A stretch of DNA of 64,000 nt from Microbacterium barkeri (lineage in GTDB: Bacteria; Actinomycetota; Actinomycetes; Actinomycetales; Microbacteriaceae): positions 1 through 64,000 of the forward strand of contig NZ_BSEJ01000016.1 in NCBI RefSeq assembly GCF_027921765.1. The letters run 5' to 3'. A program made the translations under genes and the position numbers. This document shows, one piece after another, positions 8,153-14,451 of this stretch. Each line of letters opens with the position of its first letter. Within the stretch, counting starts at the first letter, position 1. Under the pieces are notes generated by a model. That model made no database searches. It had not been told where the DNA came from and saw only the letters and a program-made list of their open reading frames with translations.

Positions 8153-9136
8153 TCAGCGGTCGCGGTGGTCCTCCATGTGCAGGCGCGGCGCTCGCCGCGG
8201 CTCGCTCGCGCCGGACGTGAGGATGAGGCGGATGACGCGGTAGCGCTGCCCGCGCCAGGGTTCGAGCAGCTCGAGCATGCCGTCGTCGTCCGTCCGGCAG
8301 CCGGTGAGCGCGTACCCGACCTGATGCGCGAGATGGAAGTCGCCCACGCTCACGGCGTCCGGGTCTCCGAGCGCGCGGATGCGCGTCTCGGATGCGGTCC
8401 AGAGGCCGATCCCGCGGATGGCCGTGAGGGCGCGGTCGCGACCGTCGCCATCCGCGGCGGCGAGCACCGCCCGCACGAGCGAGGGTCCGCGTCGGGCCGC
8501 CTCGACGATGGTGCGCGCCTGCGGCGGCTCGAGCCCTGCTCTGTGCCATGCCCACGACGGGATGAGCCGCCAGCCGTCGATCGAGGGCGGCGCGAACAGG
8601 GGCCGCGGTGTCGGGCCGGGGACGCGCTCGCCGAACCACGTGACGAGGGCGCGCCAGGCGCCGAACGCCTGCCGCAGGGTCACCTTCTGCTCGGTGATGG
8701 ACTGCGCGAGCGCGTCGAAGAGCAGATCGCTGCGCGCGATGCGGAGGCCGGGGTGCCGCCGGTGCGCGTCCGCGATGAGCGGATGGGCGCGTGCGTCGAA
8801 GTCGCCGTCATCGTCGAGCGCGCCGCAGAGGGCGGGCACCTGGGCGATCGCCCACGCGCGCCCCGGGCCCCAGGCCGCGGCGCGCACCGCGCCATCCGCC
8901 GTCTGCCGCAGCGCCGTGCACGCGATGCCGTCGGGGGTGCGCGTCGCGCGCCAGACCACGCCGCGGTCGAAGGCCTGCGCCGGATCGCCCGGGCCGCGCT
9001 GCAGCACGGCGACCGTCGCGTAGAGGTCGAGAGGGCGCCGCGGGCGGTAGACCGTCTCGAGGCGCGGGCCGGGGTCGGGGCGCGGGTCGCGCTCGCGGGT
9101 CGCGAAGCGCGACTCGAGCGCGGCCTGAGGGATCAT
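8153..9136 (-). CDS. AlkA-type DNA-3-methyladenine glycosylase (HhH-GPD)
   Basis: 327 aa. The C-terminal half carries the HhH-GPD core: helix-hairpin-helix LTAIRGIGLWTASETRIRAL followed by DAVSVGDFHLAHQVG, where the Asp of GDFHL is in the catalytic position. Upstream is ALAQSITEQKVTLRQAF, the region before the core in AlkA-like enzymes. It would excise alkylated purines in base-excision repair. The N-terminal half resembles the AlkA N domain only loosely. TAGCGT lies 6 nt upstream of the ATG, suggesting leaderless expression. Confidence 0.88.
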   Translation of the reverse strand: MIPQAALESRFATRERDPRPDPGPRLETVYRPRRPLDLYATVAVLQRGPGDPAQAFDRGVVWRATRTPDGIACTALRQTADGAVRAAAWGPGRAWAIAQVPALCGALDDDGDFDARAHPLIADAHRRHPGLRIARSDLLFDALAQSITEQKVTLRQAFGAWRALVTWFGERVPGPTPRPLFAPPSIDGWRLIPSWAWHRAGLEPPQARTIVEAARRGPSLVRAVLAAADGDGRDRALTAIRGIGLWTASETRIRALGDPDAVSVGDFHLAHQVGYALTGCRTDDDGMLELLEPWRGQRYRVIRLILTSGASEPRRAPRLHMEDHRDR

Positions 9137-9183
9137 GCCGCCACGCTACGCCCCGCACCCGACAAAGCGGTGCGCAGCGCGGG

Positions 9184-9903
9184 TCAGAAGCGGTCGGGCG
9201 ACGGGGCGCCGGCGCCGTACCGGATGGTGACGTCGGCGTGGCGGTCGAAGCGGTAGCCGACGCCGCGCACGGTGCGGACGATGTCCTCGTAGCGCCCGAG
9301 CTTCGCGCGCAGGCGGCGCACGTGCACGTCGATGGTGCGCTCGCCGGGCACGTCGTCCTCGCTCTGCGCTTGCCACAGCGACTCGACGAGCTCGGTGCGC
9401 TCGATCGTGCGGCCCTCGCGGAGGACGAGGTACTGCAGCAGCTCGAACTCCTTGAACGTGAGGGCGGCCGACTCGCCGTCGAGCAGGACGCGCTTGCGCG
9501 AGATGTCGACGACGACGCCCTCGGCCTGCTCGGGCTCGGCCTGCTCGGGCTGGACGCGGGCGACCGCACCCGGCTCCTTGAGGGCGAGGCGGACGACGTC
9601 GACGTCGCGGCCGCCCGCGTTCTGCGGAGCGAGCGCGACGGCCGCGTACGTCTCGGCGCTGGGGGAGAGCTCCGCGATGGTGCGGCGGAGCGCCTCGACG
9701 ATCGTCGAGAGCGAGACGCCGTCGGCGACGGCCTTGGCCTCGTCGAGCCCGACGTAGAGCGCGAAGCCGCGGGGCGAGACGCCCGACTGCGGGCCGGTCT
9801 GCGGCGCCTCGGCGGGGGAGGGGACGGCACGGAGGTGGGTCGGACGGGCGGTGGGAGCGGCGGGGCGGACGGTCGCGGGGCGCTCGAGGAGGGAAGCAGA
9901 CAT
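9184..9903 (-). CDS. Winged-helix (OmpR/PhoB-type DNA-binding) regulator without receiver domain
   Basis: 239 aa from the ATG at 9903, preceded by AAGGA; the reading frame continues upstream to 10128 but that part is leader. The C-terminal ~95 residues are a PhoB-type winged helix (LTFKEFELLQYLVLREGRTI, RTIDVHVRRLRAKLG, VRTVRGVGYRF). The N-terminal ~130 residues contain Pro/Ala-rich linker and a small domain (FALYVGLDEAKAVADGVSL, GGRDVDVVRLAL) that lacks an Asp-phosphorylation site pattern, so it is not a classical response regulator. The transcript begins at a leaderless Cys-rich ORF (10107-10208), which suggests cysteine- or sulfur-linked control of this regulator. Confidence 0.85.
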   Translation of the reverse strand: MSASLLERPATVRPAAPTARPTHLRAVPSPAEAPQTGPQSGVSPRGFALYVGLDEAKAVADGVSLSTIVEALRRTIAELSPSAETYAAVALAPQNAGGRDVDVVRLALKEPGAVARVQPEQAEPEQAEGVVVDISRKRVLLDGESAALTFKEFELLQYLVLREGRTIERTELVESLWQAQSEDDVPGERTIDVHVRRLRAKLGRYEDIVRTVRGVGYRFDRHADVTIRYGAGAPSPDRF

Positions 9904-10106
9904 GATGATGGAGTCCTTCTGCGGGGGAACCCGGTGGGTTCGGTCGTGCTGAGGTGCGGCCGGATCGGCGGTGATCGCCTGATCGTGAGCTCGGCCGGTG
10001 CCGGATGCGGCGGTGTCGAAGCTGCCGGTGTGATCGGAGCTCGGGGGCGTTGCGACCATGGGGGTCTCGCTGTGCCCTGGCGGTGCTGCTGAGGGGTTAT
10101 CCGACG
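9904..10106 (-). other. Untranslated leader between Cys-rich ORF and regulator gene
   Basis: About 200 nt with no supported gene. A small perfect hairpin (GAACCC-ACC-GGGTTC on the minus strand, 9927-9941) sits just upstream of the ribosome site of the regulator. The region could form alternative structures depending on ribosome position on the short ORF upstream, but I cannot fold it here. Confidence 0.5.
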
Positions 10107-10208
10107 TCAGCTGCACATTCGACAGCACGTGACAACACAGCCGGCCATCATCATGCCGGCAGTCCCGTTCGCCTCCCAGGCGGACAAGGGCTGTGTGCTG
10201 TCAGTCAT
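10107..10208 (-). CDS. Leaderless Cys-rich 33-aa upstream ORF (putative cysteine attenuator)
   Basis: A 33-aa ORF with ATG at 10208 and TGA at 10107-10109. Its product begins MTDSTQPLSAWEANG and ends CVVTCCRMCS, with four Cys codons within the last ten residues. A strong promoter (TTGACA, 18-bp spacer, CATAAT) ends 7 nt before the ATG, so the mRNA should begin at or next to the start codon with no ribosome site. In mycobacteria, leaderless poly-cysteine short ORFs act as cysteine-responsive attenuators of downstream genes. The position about 200 nt before a regulator gene, with intervening hairpin, fits that role. Alternatives: a non-functional ORF, or a precursor of a small secreted peptide. 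Confidence 0.6.
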   Translation of the reverse strand: MTDSTQPLSAWEANGTAGMMMAGCVVTCCRMCS

Positions 10209-10215
10209 GTCGCCG

Positions 10216-10245
10216 ATTATGTCCGGGCGTGTCGGGGTGTGTCAA
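10216..10245 (-). promoter_or_regulatory. Promoter of the Cys-rich leader ORF/regulator transcript
   Basis: Reading leftward: TTGACA (10245-10240), an 18-bp spacer and CATAAT (10221-10216), a near-consensus primary-sigma promoter. The expected start falls on the ATG of the leader ORF at 10208. Confidence 0.75.
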
Positions 10246-10364
10246 ACGGAGTCCAGATGTGACGGTCTGCGTGAAGAAATGTGACGGATGTGCGCGCCTG
10301 AGAGCCTCCCGGCAGGGCGATCTGCACGCGCCGTGATGTCGGTGGGTGGGCGTACTCTCGGAGG

Positions 10365-10652
10365 GTGACCGAGCTCCACTTCACCCACGCACCCGAGGCG
10401 TCGCGCTACGAGCTGCGGCGGGGCGACGACCTCGTGAGCATCCTCGACTACCGCGACAACGGGCGCACGGTCGCGCTCACGCGCGCGTACACGAATCCGC
10501 GCTTCCGAGGGCACGGCTACGCCGCGGTCGTGACCGAGCGCGCCGTCGCCGACATCGAGTCCCGCGGCGATCGGCGCGTGCTGCCGGTGTGCTGGTACGT
10601 GGCCGAGTGGTTCGCGGAGCATCCCGAGCGCGCCGGCCTGCTCGCTTCGTGA
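10365..10652 (+). CDS. GNAT N-acetyltransferase, NATD1/YjdJ type
   Basis: 95 aa, GTG start. The short GNAT fold contains VSILDYRDNGRTVALTRAY, then the acetyl-CoA-binding NPRFRGHGYAAVVTERAV (R-x-x-G-x-G/A type) and a final PVCWYVAEWFAEHPE typical of the small NATD1/YjdJ group. The substrate is unknown. TACTCT ends 6 nt before the GTG, with GGAGG between. The stop overlaps the next gene's GTG by 4 nt, so the two are translationally coupled. Confidence 0.88.
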   Translation: MTELHFTHAPEASRYELRRGDDLVSILDYRDNGRTVALTRAYTNPRFRGHGYAAVVTERAVADIESRGDRRVLPVCWYVAEWFAEHPERAGLLAS

Positions 10653-11089
10653 GGCTCTGGACGCTGCACCCCTCGCTCCTCGATCGGCAGGGGCTCACCG
10701 CCGTCTGGCGTGAGGGGCTGCTCGCGCAGGCGGTGCTGCTGGGGCGGACGAAGGGGTACACCGCGCACCCGCAGCTCGACCGCTTCCGCGTTCACGCGGA
10801 CCCGGAGGCAGCGATCGGCGCCTACCTCGCCGGCGTGCAGGAGGAGGCGACCCGCCGCGGCTATCGATACGACGCCGAGCGCATCGCGGTCCCGCCGCAC
10901 GGCGAGGTCGAGGCGATCCCCGCGACCGCGGGCCAGCTCGAATTCGAGTGGGGTCATCTGCTGCGCAAGCTGGCCATCCGCTCTCCTGCGCTCCATGAGG
11001 CGCATGCCGCGCGCCTCACGCGCGACAGCCATCCGCTCTTCGTGATCGTGCCCGGCGACGTCGAGCCCTGGGAGCGCGGGCGGGAGTAG
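10649..11089 (+). CDS. Pyrimidine-dimer DNA glycosylase/endonuclease V-family protein
   Basis: 146 aa from GTG at 10649 (GTGA overlap with the preceding gene). The start VRLWTLHPSLLDRQGLTAVW and the following AQAVLLGRTKGYTAHPQLDRF, then GQLEFEWGHLLRKL, match the bacterial pyrimidine-dimer DNA glycosylase family (Pyr_excise), related to T4 endonuclease V. Members excise UV-induced dimers or act on other lesions; many actinobacterial copies are uncharacterised. The frame is open upstream to 10346, but that extension is a shadow over the GNAT gene. Confidence 0.8.
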   Translation: MRLWTLHPSLLDRQGLTAVWREGLLAQAVLLGRTKGYTAHPQLDRFRVHADPEAAIGAYLAGVQEEATRRGYRYDAERIAVPPHGEVEAIPATAGQLEFEWGHLLRKLAIRSPALHEAHAARLTRDSHPLFVIVPGDVEPWERGRE

Positions 11090-11099
11090 CGTGGCGTCC

Positions 11100-12071
11100 A
11101 TGCGCATCCTCCTCATCGGCGGCACCGGCAACATCAGCTCGTACGTGACAGAGGAGGCGCTCGCGCGCGGGCACGACGTCACCGTGCTGAACCGCGGGAA
11201 GAGCGAGGTGCCGGAGGGCGTGCGCTCGCTCGTCGGCGACGCGGGTGACGCCGCATCGATCGAGCGCGCGGTCGGCGCTGAGACGTTCGACGTCGTCGCG
11301 AACTTCCGCAGCTTCTCTCCGCAGCAGGTGGCCGACGACATCCGGATCTTCGAGGGTCGGACGGCCCAGTACATCTACATCTCGAGTGCGTCGGCGTATC
11401 AGAAGCCGATCGCGCAGCTGCCGATCGTGGAGTCGACGCCGTTGCGGAACCCGTTCTGGCAGTACTCGCGCGACAAGATCGCGAGCGAGGACCTGCTCGT
11501 GGCGGCGTACCGCGCGTCGGGCTTCCCGATGACGATCGTGCGGCCGAGCCACACGTACGGTCCGTCGCTCATCCCGCTCGAGGGCAAGTGGACCGCGCTG
11601 CAGCGCATCCTCGACGGGCGGCCGATCGTCGTGCACGGCGACGGCACGAGCTGGTGGACGCTCACCCACTCGCGCGACTTCGCTCGGGCGTTCGTCGGGC
11701 TGTTCGGCAATCCGCACGCGCTCGGGCAGGCGGTGCACATCACGAGCGACGAAAGCCTCACGTGGGATGAGATCGCCCGGCTTCTCGGCCGCGCGCTCGG
11801 TCGCGAGCCGGAGATCGTGCACGTGGCGTCGGACGCGATCGCGCGCGAGCTTCCCGAGATGGGCCCCGGGCTCGTGGGCGACAAGGCGCACTCGGTGATC
11901 TTCGACAACACGCGGATCAAGCAGCTCGTGCCCGGATGGACGGCGACGACGCCGTTCGCGGAGGGTGCGCGCGAGATCGTCGAGTGGCATCGAGCGGATC
12001 CGTCGCGTCAGGAGGTGGACGCGGAGCTGGACGCCGCGTTCGATCGGCTCATCGCGAAGCACGGGGCGTAG
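11100..12071 (+). CDS. NAD-dependent epimerase/dehydratase (atypical/extended SDR)
   Basis: About 323 aa. The Rossmann start MRILLIGGTGNISSYV has the glycine-rich NAD(P) motif GGTGxI. The middle section has YISSASAYQKP and the later FWQYSRDKIASE with a YxxxK-like active-site element (Y and K spaced four apart). THSRDFARAFVGLF is the typical extended-SDR C-terminal helix. It probably acts on a nucleotide sugar or similar substrate. ATG at 11100 gives the canonical start; an in-frame GTG at 11091 sits closer to GGGAG and is an alternative. Confidence 0.85.
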   Translation: MRILLIGGTGNISSYVTEEALARGHDVTVLNRGKSEVPEGVRSLVGDAGDAASIERAVGAETFDVVANFRSFSPQQVADDIRIFEGRTAQYIYISSASAYQKPIAQLPIVESTPLRNPFWQYSRDKIASEDLLVAAYRASGFPMTIVRPSHTYGPSLIPLEGKWTALQRILDGRPIVVHGDGTSWWTLTHSRDFARAFVGLFGNPHALGQAVHITSDESLTWDEIARLLGRALGREPEIVHVASDAIARELPEMGPGLVGDKAHSVIFDNTRIKQLVPGWTATTPFAEGAREIVEWHRADPSRQEVDAELDAAFDRLIAKHGA

Positions 12072-12091
12072 GGGGCGGGGCCGTCGCCCCC
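12071..12091 (+). terminator. Hairpin after the epimerase gene
   Basis: GGGGGCG pairs with CGCCCCC around a 7-nt loop, starting at the last base of the stop codon. It lacks a T-tract, so termination is plausible but not certain. Confidence 0.45.
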
Positions 12092-12148
12092 GGTCGTTGA
12101 GCGTTCGCCCCCCTCGCGGTCGTTGAGCGAGCGAAGCGAGTCGAAACG
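12091..12148. repeat. Actinobacterial interspersed GGTCGTTGAGCGAGCGAAGC repeat (partial plus full copy)
   Basis: A full copy begins CGGTCGTTGAGCGAGCGAAG at 12117 and continues to GAGTCGAAACG at 12148. A truncated copy, CGGTCGTTGAGCG, lies just before it at 12091-12103. I recognise this element as a frequent intergenic repeat in Microbacteriaceae and related genera. It is internally palindromic (GAGCGAGCGAAGCGAGTC). Another trace, GTCGAAACG, follows at 12192. Confidence 0.7.
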
Positions 12149-12228
12149 CGGCGCGCCGACCTCGGGACCTTCCTCACGCTGGTCTCCGCGCGTCGAAACG
12201 TCGCAAGATGGTCCCGGAAGGGATTCCC

Positions 12229-12615
12229 ATGACCCGCATGAAGTCGTCGTTCCTTAAGGTGCTCAACCGCACCCTCAACCCCCTGACTCTGCGCGCGGCG
12301 CGGAGCGGGCGGGGTCCGTTCTCGCTCATCGAGCATGTCGGACGGCGCTCGGGTCGGACCTTTGAAGCGCCGCTGATCCTCGCGCGCGTGCCCGAGGGCT
12401 TCGTCGCCGAGCTGACGTACGGCCCGCAGGTGAACTGGTACCGCAACGTCGTCGCGGGCGGCGGGCGCGTGCTGCATCGGGGGGAGTGGTTCGAGATCAC
12501 TTCCGTCGAGCCGTACGGCGTCGAGGAGGGGCTCAAGGCCTTCGGCCCGCCGGCGTCGTGGCTGCTGCGATTGTTGCGGAAGCGGGAGTTCCGGCTGCTG
12601 CGAGTGTCCGCGTGA
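12229..12615 (+). CDS. DUF385/nitroreductase-family deazaflavin-dependent oxidoreductase-like protein
   Basis: 128 aa from ATG 12229, with GGAAGGG 6 nt upstream; an in-frame ATG at 12208 precedes that ribosome site and is rejected. SLIEHVGRRSGRTFEAPLIL, ELTYGPQVNWYRNVVAGGG and VLHRGEWFEI are the split-barrel signature of the F420/flavin-dependent Ddn-like (DUF385) family. Members reduce or bind quinones and other hydrophobic substrates. It is a stand-alone gene just before the scarred defence locus and may mark its original left flank. Confidence 0.8.
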   Translation: MTRMKSSFLKVLNRTLNPLTLRAARSGRGPFSLIEHVGRRSGRTFEAPLILARVPEGFVAELTYGPQVNWYRNVVAGGGRVLHRGEWFEITSVEPYGVEEGLKAFGPPASWLLRLLRKREFRLLRVSA

Positions 12616-12706
12616 ATGTCCGACCTCGCTCCTAACGTGGGACTTGCCCAGAATGGCTGCGAGCCGCCCGCGGGCAGGACAAGTACGATCGCTGAGGGAG
12701 CGTGAC

Positions 12707-13215
12707 ATGGCGAGGTACTCGGTAGTAGAGGTGTGTGCGGGTGCGGGCGGTCAGTCGCTCGGCTTGCACAAGGCAGGATTCGACCACGCGATCGCGATCG
12801 AGATCGACGAAACCGCTGCCGAGACTCTTCGCACGAATGGCGGATGGCGCGTCGAAGTCGGTGACGTCGCGGACCCGGCCGTTTGGCGGCCGGAGGAGTT
12901 CGAAGGGGTAAGCCTCTTCGCTGGCGGCGTTCCGTGCCCGCCGTTCTCGGTCGCCGGCAAGCAGCTCGGTTCATCGGATGAGCGTGACCTCTTTGCTTGG
13001 GCCATCGAGCAAGTCGCAGTGTTGAGGCCGCGAGCGGTGATGCTCGAGAACGTTCGAGGGCTGTCTGGACCGCGTTTCTCCGCCTATCGGCAGCGAGTGC
13101 TGGACAGGCTCAGCGATCTTGGCTATGTCGGAGGATGGCGGCTGCTCCAGGCTTCCGATTTCGGAGTACCGCAGCTGCGGCATCGTGTTTCTCGTGGTGA
13201 TTCTCTCCCCACACA
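12707..13215 (+). pseudogene. Truncated, frameshifted DNA cytosine-5 methyltransferase (possible drmMII remnant)
   Basis: The N-terminal ~160 residues are a good C5-methyltransferase. They include motif I (VVEVCAGAGGQSLGLHKAGF), motif IV with catalytic Cys (AGGVPCPPFSVAGKQLG), motif VI (AVMLENVRGLSG) and motif VIII (SDFGVPQLRHR). After QLR the expected hydrophobic strand continues in another frame (IVFLVVIL), so a one-base frameshift lies near 13180-13190. Then homology stops: the target-recognition domain and motifs IX-X are missing, and a LacI gene starts at 13272. The ribosome site GAGGGAG (12694-12700) is intact. The sequence style resembles methyltransferases of class 2 DISARM loci, and the other end of the region carries a DrmB-like fragment on the same strand. 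Confidence 0.85.
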
Positions 13216-13271
13216 AGCACTCGCATCACCGGTCGCTCACCACTCCGTCTCCTCTGGGATCAAACTTTCGC

Positions 13272-14333
13272 TCAGACAATGCCGTCCCGTCCGGTCTCAC
13301 GGGTCGATTCCCGCATCAGCACGGACGACGGCGTCATGACGATTCGACGCTCACTGTCGGGCTCGGGGTCCTCCATGCGAGCGATTAGCAGCGAAGCAAT
13401 CGACTCCGCCATCGCATCGTTCGATGGATCGATCGTCGTCAGCCGCGGCACGGAGTACTCCCCGATCTCCGTCGCGTCCCAGCCGATCACCTGGACGTCT
13501 TCGGGAATCCTGACGTCGTGGTCGCGCAGGGCACGGATCGCTCCCAAGGCTGCGGCATCCGTCAACGCGAAGATCGCGTCCAGACCGGCATCCGTGTCCA
13601 GAAGACCGGCCGTGGCCTGATAACCGTCACGGTGCGTCCATCCACTCTCGACAACGAGAGCGGGGTCGATGGGAACACCGGCCTCCTCCAGCGCGGCTAT
13701 ATAGCCGCGCGTGCGCAGTTCGGGCATGCCGTCGTGATCGGCGATGCGTCCGCCGATGAGCGCGATCCGGCGAGCACCGGTCGCCAGAAGATGAGACGTA
13801 GCCAGACGCGAGCCGGCGATATTGTCCATCAGCACATGGTCGTACTGCCGCGAGAACGCACGTTCGCCGATGAGCACGACGGGTTTGCTCGGGCTCACTC
13901 GATCGAGGTCTTCGGCCTCCCCCTTGGCCACCGTCAGGATCAGGCCGTCATACCCCTCGAGGTGGGCGTCGTTGAGCGAAGCCAGCTCGGCTTCGACGGC
14001 CTCGACGGTGCGCTCGACGACGAGATGGATGCCGCGCGCTCGGAACGCGGAGAACAACCGTTCGGCGAGTTCTCCGTAGTACAGCGACGCCACAGCGGGA
14101 ACCGCGAGGCAGACCACGCCGGTGCGTCCTTTGCGGAGCGACCTCGCAGACGTGTTCACGCGATAGCCCAGGAGCGCTATGGCGCTCATGACACGCTCGT
14201 GCGTCTCGCTGCTCACCTTGCCATCGCGATCGTTGATGACATTCGAGACCGTCATGATCGACACATCAGCCTCGCGCGCGACATCGCGCATGGTCGTCTT
14301 GCGCGCGATGGCGCCCGATTCCGCTGACGGCAC
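13272..14333 (-). CDS. LacI-family transcriptional regulator of the arabinofuranoside cassette
   Basis: 353 aa, GTG start at 14333. The N-terminal helix-turn-helix (TMRDVAREADVSIMTVSNVI, residues ~14-33) is classic LacI. It is followed by the hinge helix LGYRVNTSARSLRKGRTG and a ribose-binding-protein-like effector domain (RIALIGGR, DAIFALTDAAALGAIRALRD, VQVIGWDATEIGEYSVPRLT). It is divergent from the GH127 gene. Two near-identical 20-bp operator-like sites lie upstream of GH127 and between the binding-protein and GH51 genes. The inducer is presumably arabinose or an arabino-oligosaccharide. Confidence 0.9.
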   Translation of the reverse strand: MPSAESGAIARKTTMRDVAREADVSIMTVSNVINDRDGKVSSETHERVMSAIALLGYRVNTSARSLRKGRTGVVCLAVPAVASLYYGELAERLFSAFRARGIHLVVERTVEAVEAELASLNDAHLEGYDGLILTVAKGEAEDLDRVSPSKPVVLIGERAFSRQYDHVLMDNIAGSRLATSHLLATGARRIALIGGRIADHDGMPELRTRGYIAALEEAGVPIDPALVVESGWTHRDGYQATAGLLDTDAGLDAIFALTDAAALGAIRALRDHDVRIPEDVQVIGWDATEIGEYSVPRLTTIDPSNDAMAESIASLLIARMEDPEPDSERRIVMTPSSVLMRESTRETGRDGIV

Positions 14334-14409
14334 GACTCTCCCTCCGACCCGCGAATCCTACTCCGGCAGGCAAACTCCTGAGCCGACGGAGGCACCCGGG
14401 AGCGGCTGT

Positions 14410-14429
14410 GGTTTTACGTTACACTAATG
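14410..14429. promoter_or_regulatory. Putative LacI-type operator 1 (upstream of GH127)
   Basis: GGTTTTACGTTACACTAATG shares 16 of its first 18 positions with the site at 20237-20256. It has a central CG flanked by GTTTxx and xxACAC, reminiscent of LacI-family operators, and lies 22 bp upstream of the GH127 start codon. Confidence 0.6.
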
Positions 14430-14451
14430 CTCGAACACCGAGAGGACCGCA

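Noticed and set aside
9904..10128. 75-residue N-terminal extension of the winged-helix regulator
   Set aside because: It lacks conserved character, would overlap the end of the Cys-rich leader ORF, and the ATG at 9903 has its own ribosome site.
10129..10205. Structured region with nested inverted repeats, at first considered a riboswitch
   Set aside because: TGACA/TGTCA and GCCGGC repeats are present, but no conserved riboswitch core was recognised. The segment is better explained as the coding part of the leaderless Cys-rich ORF.
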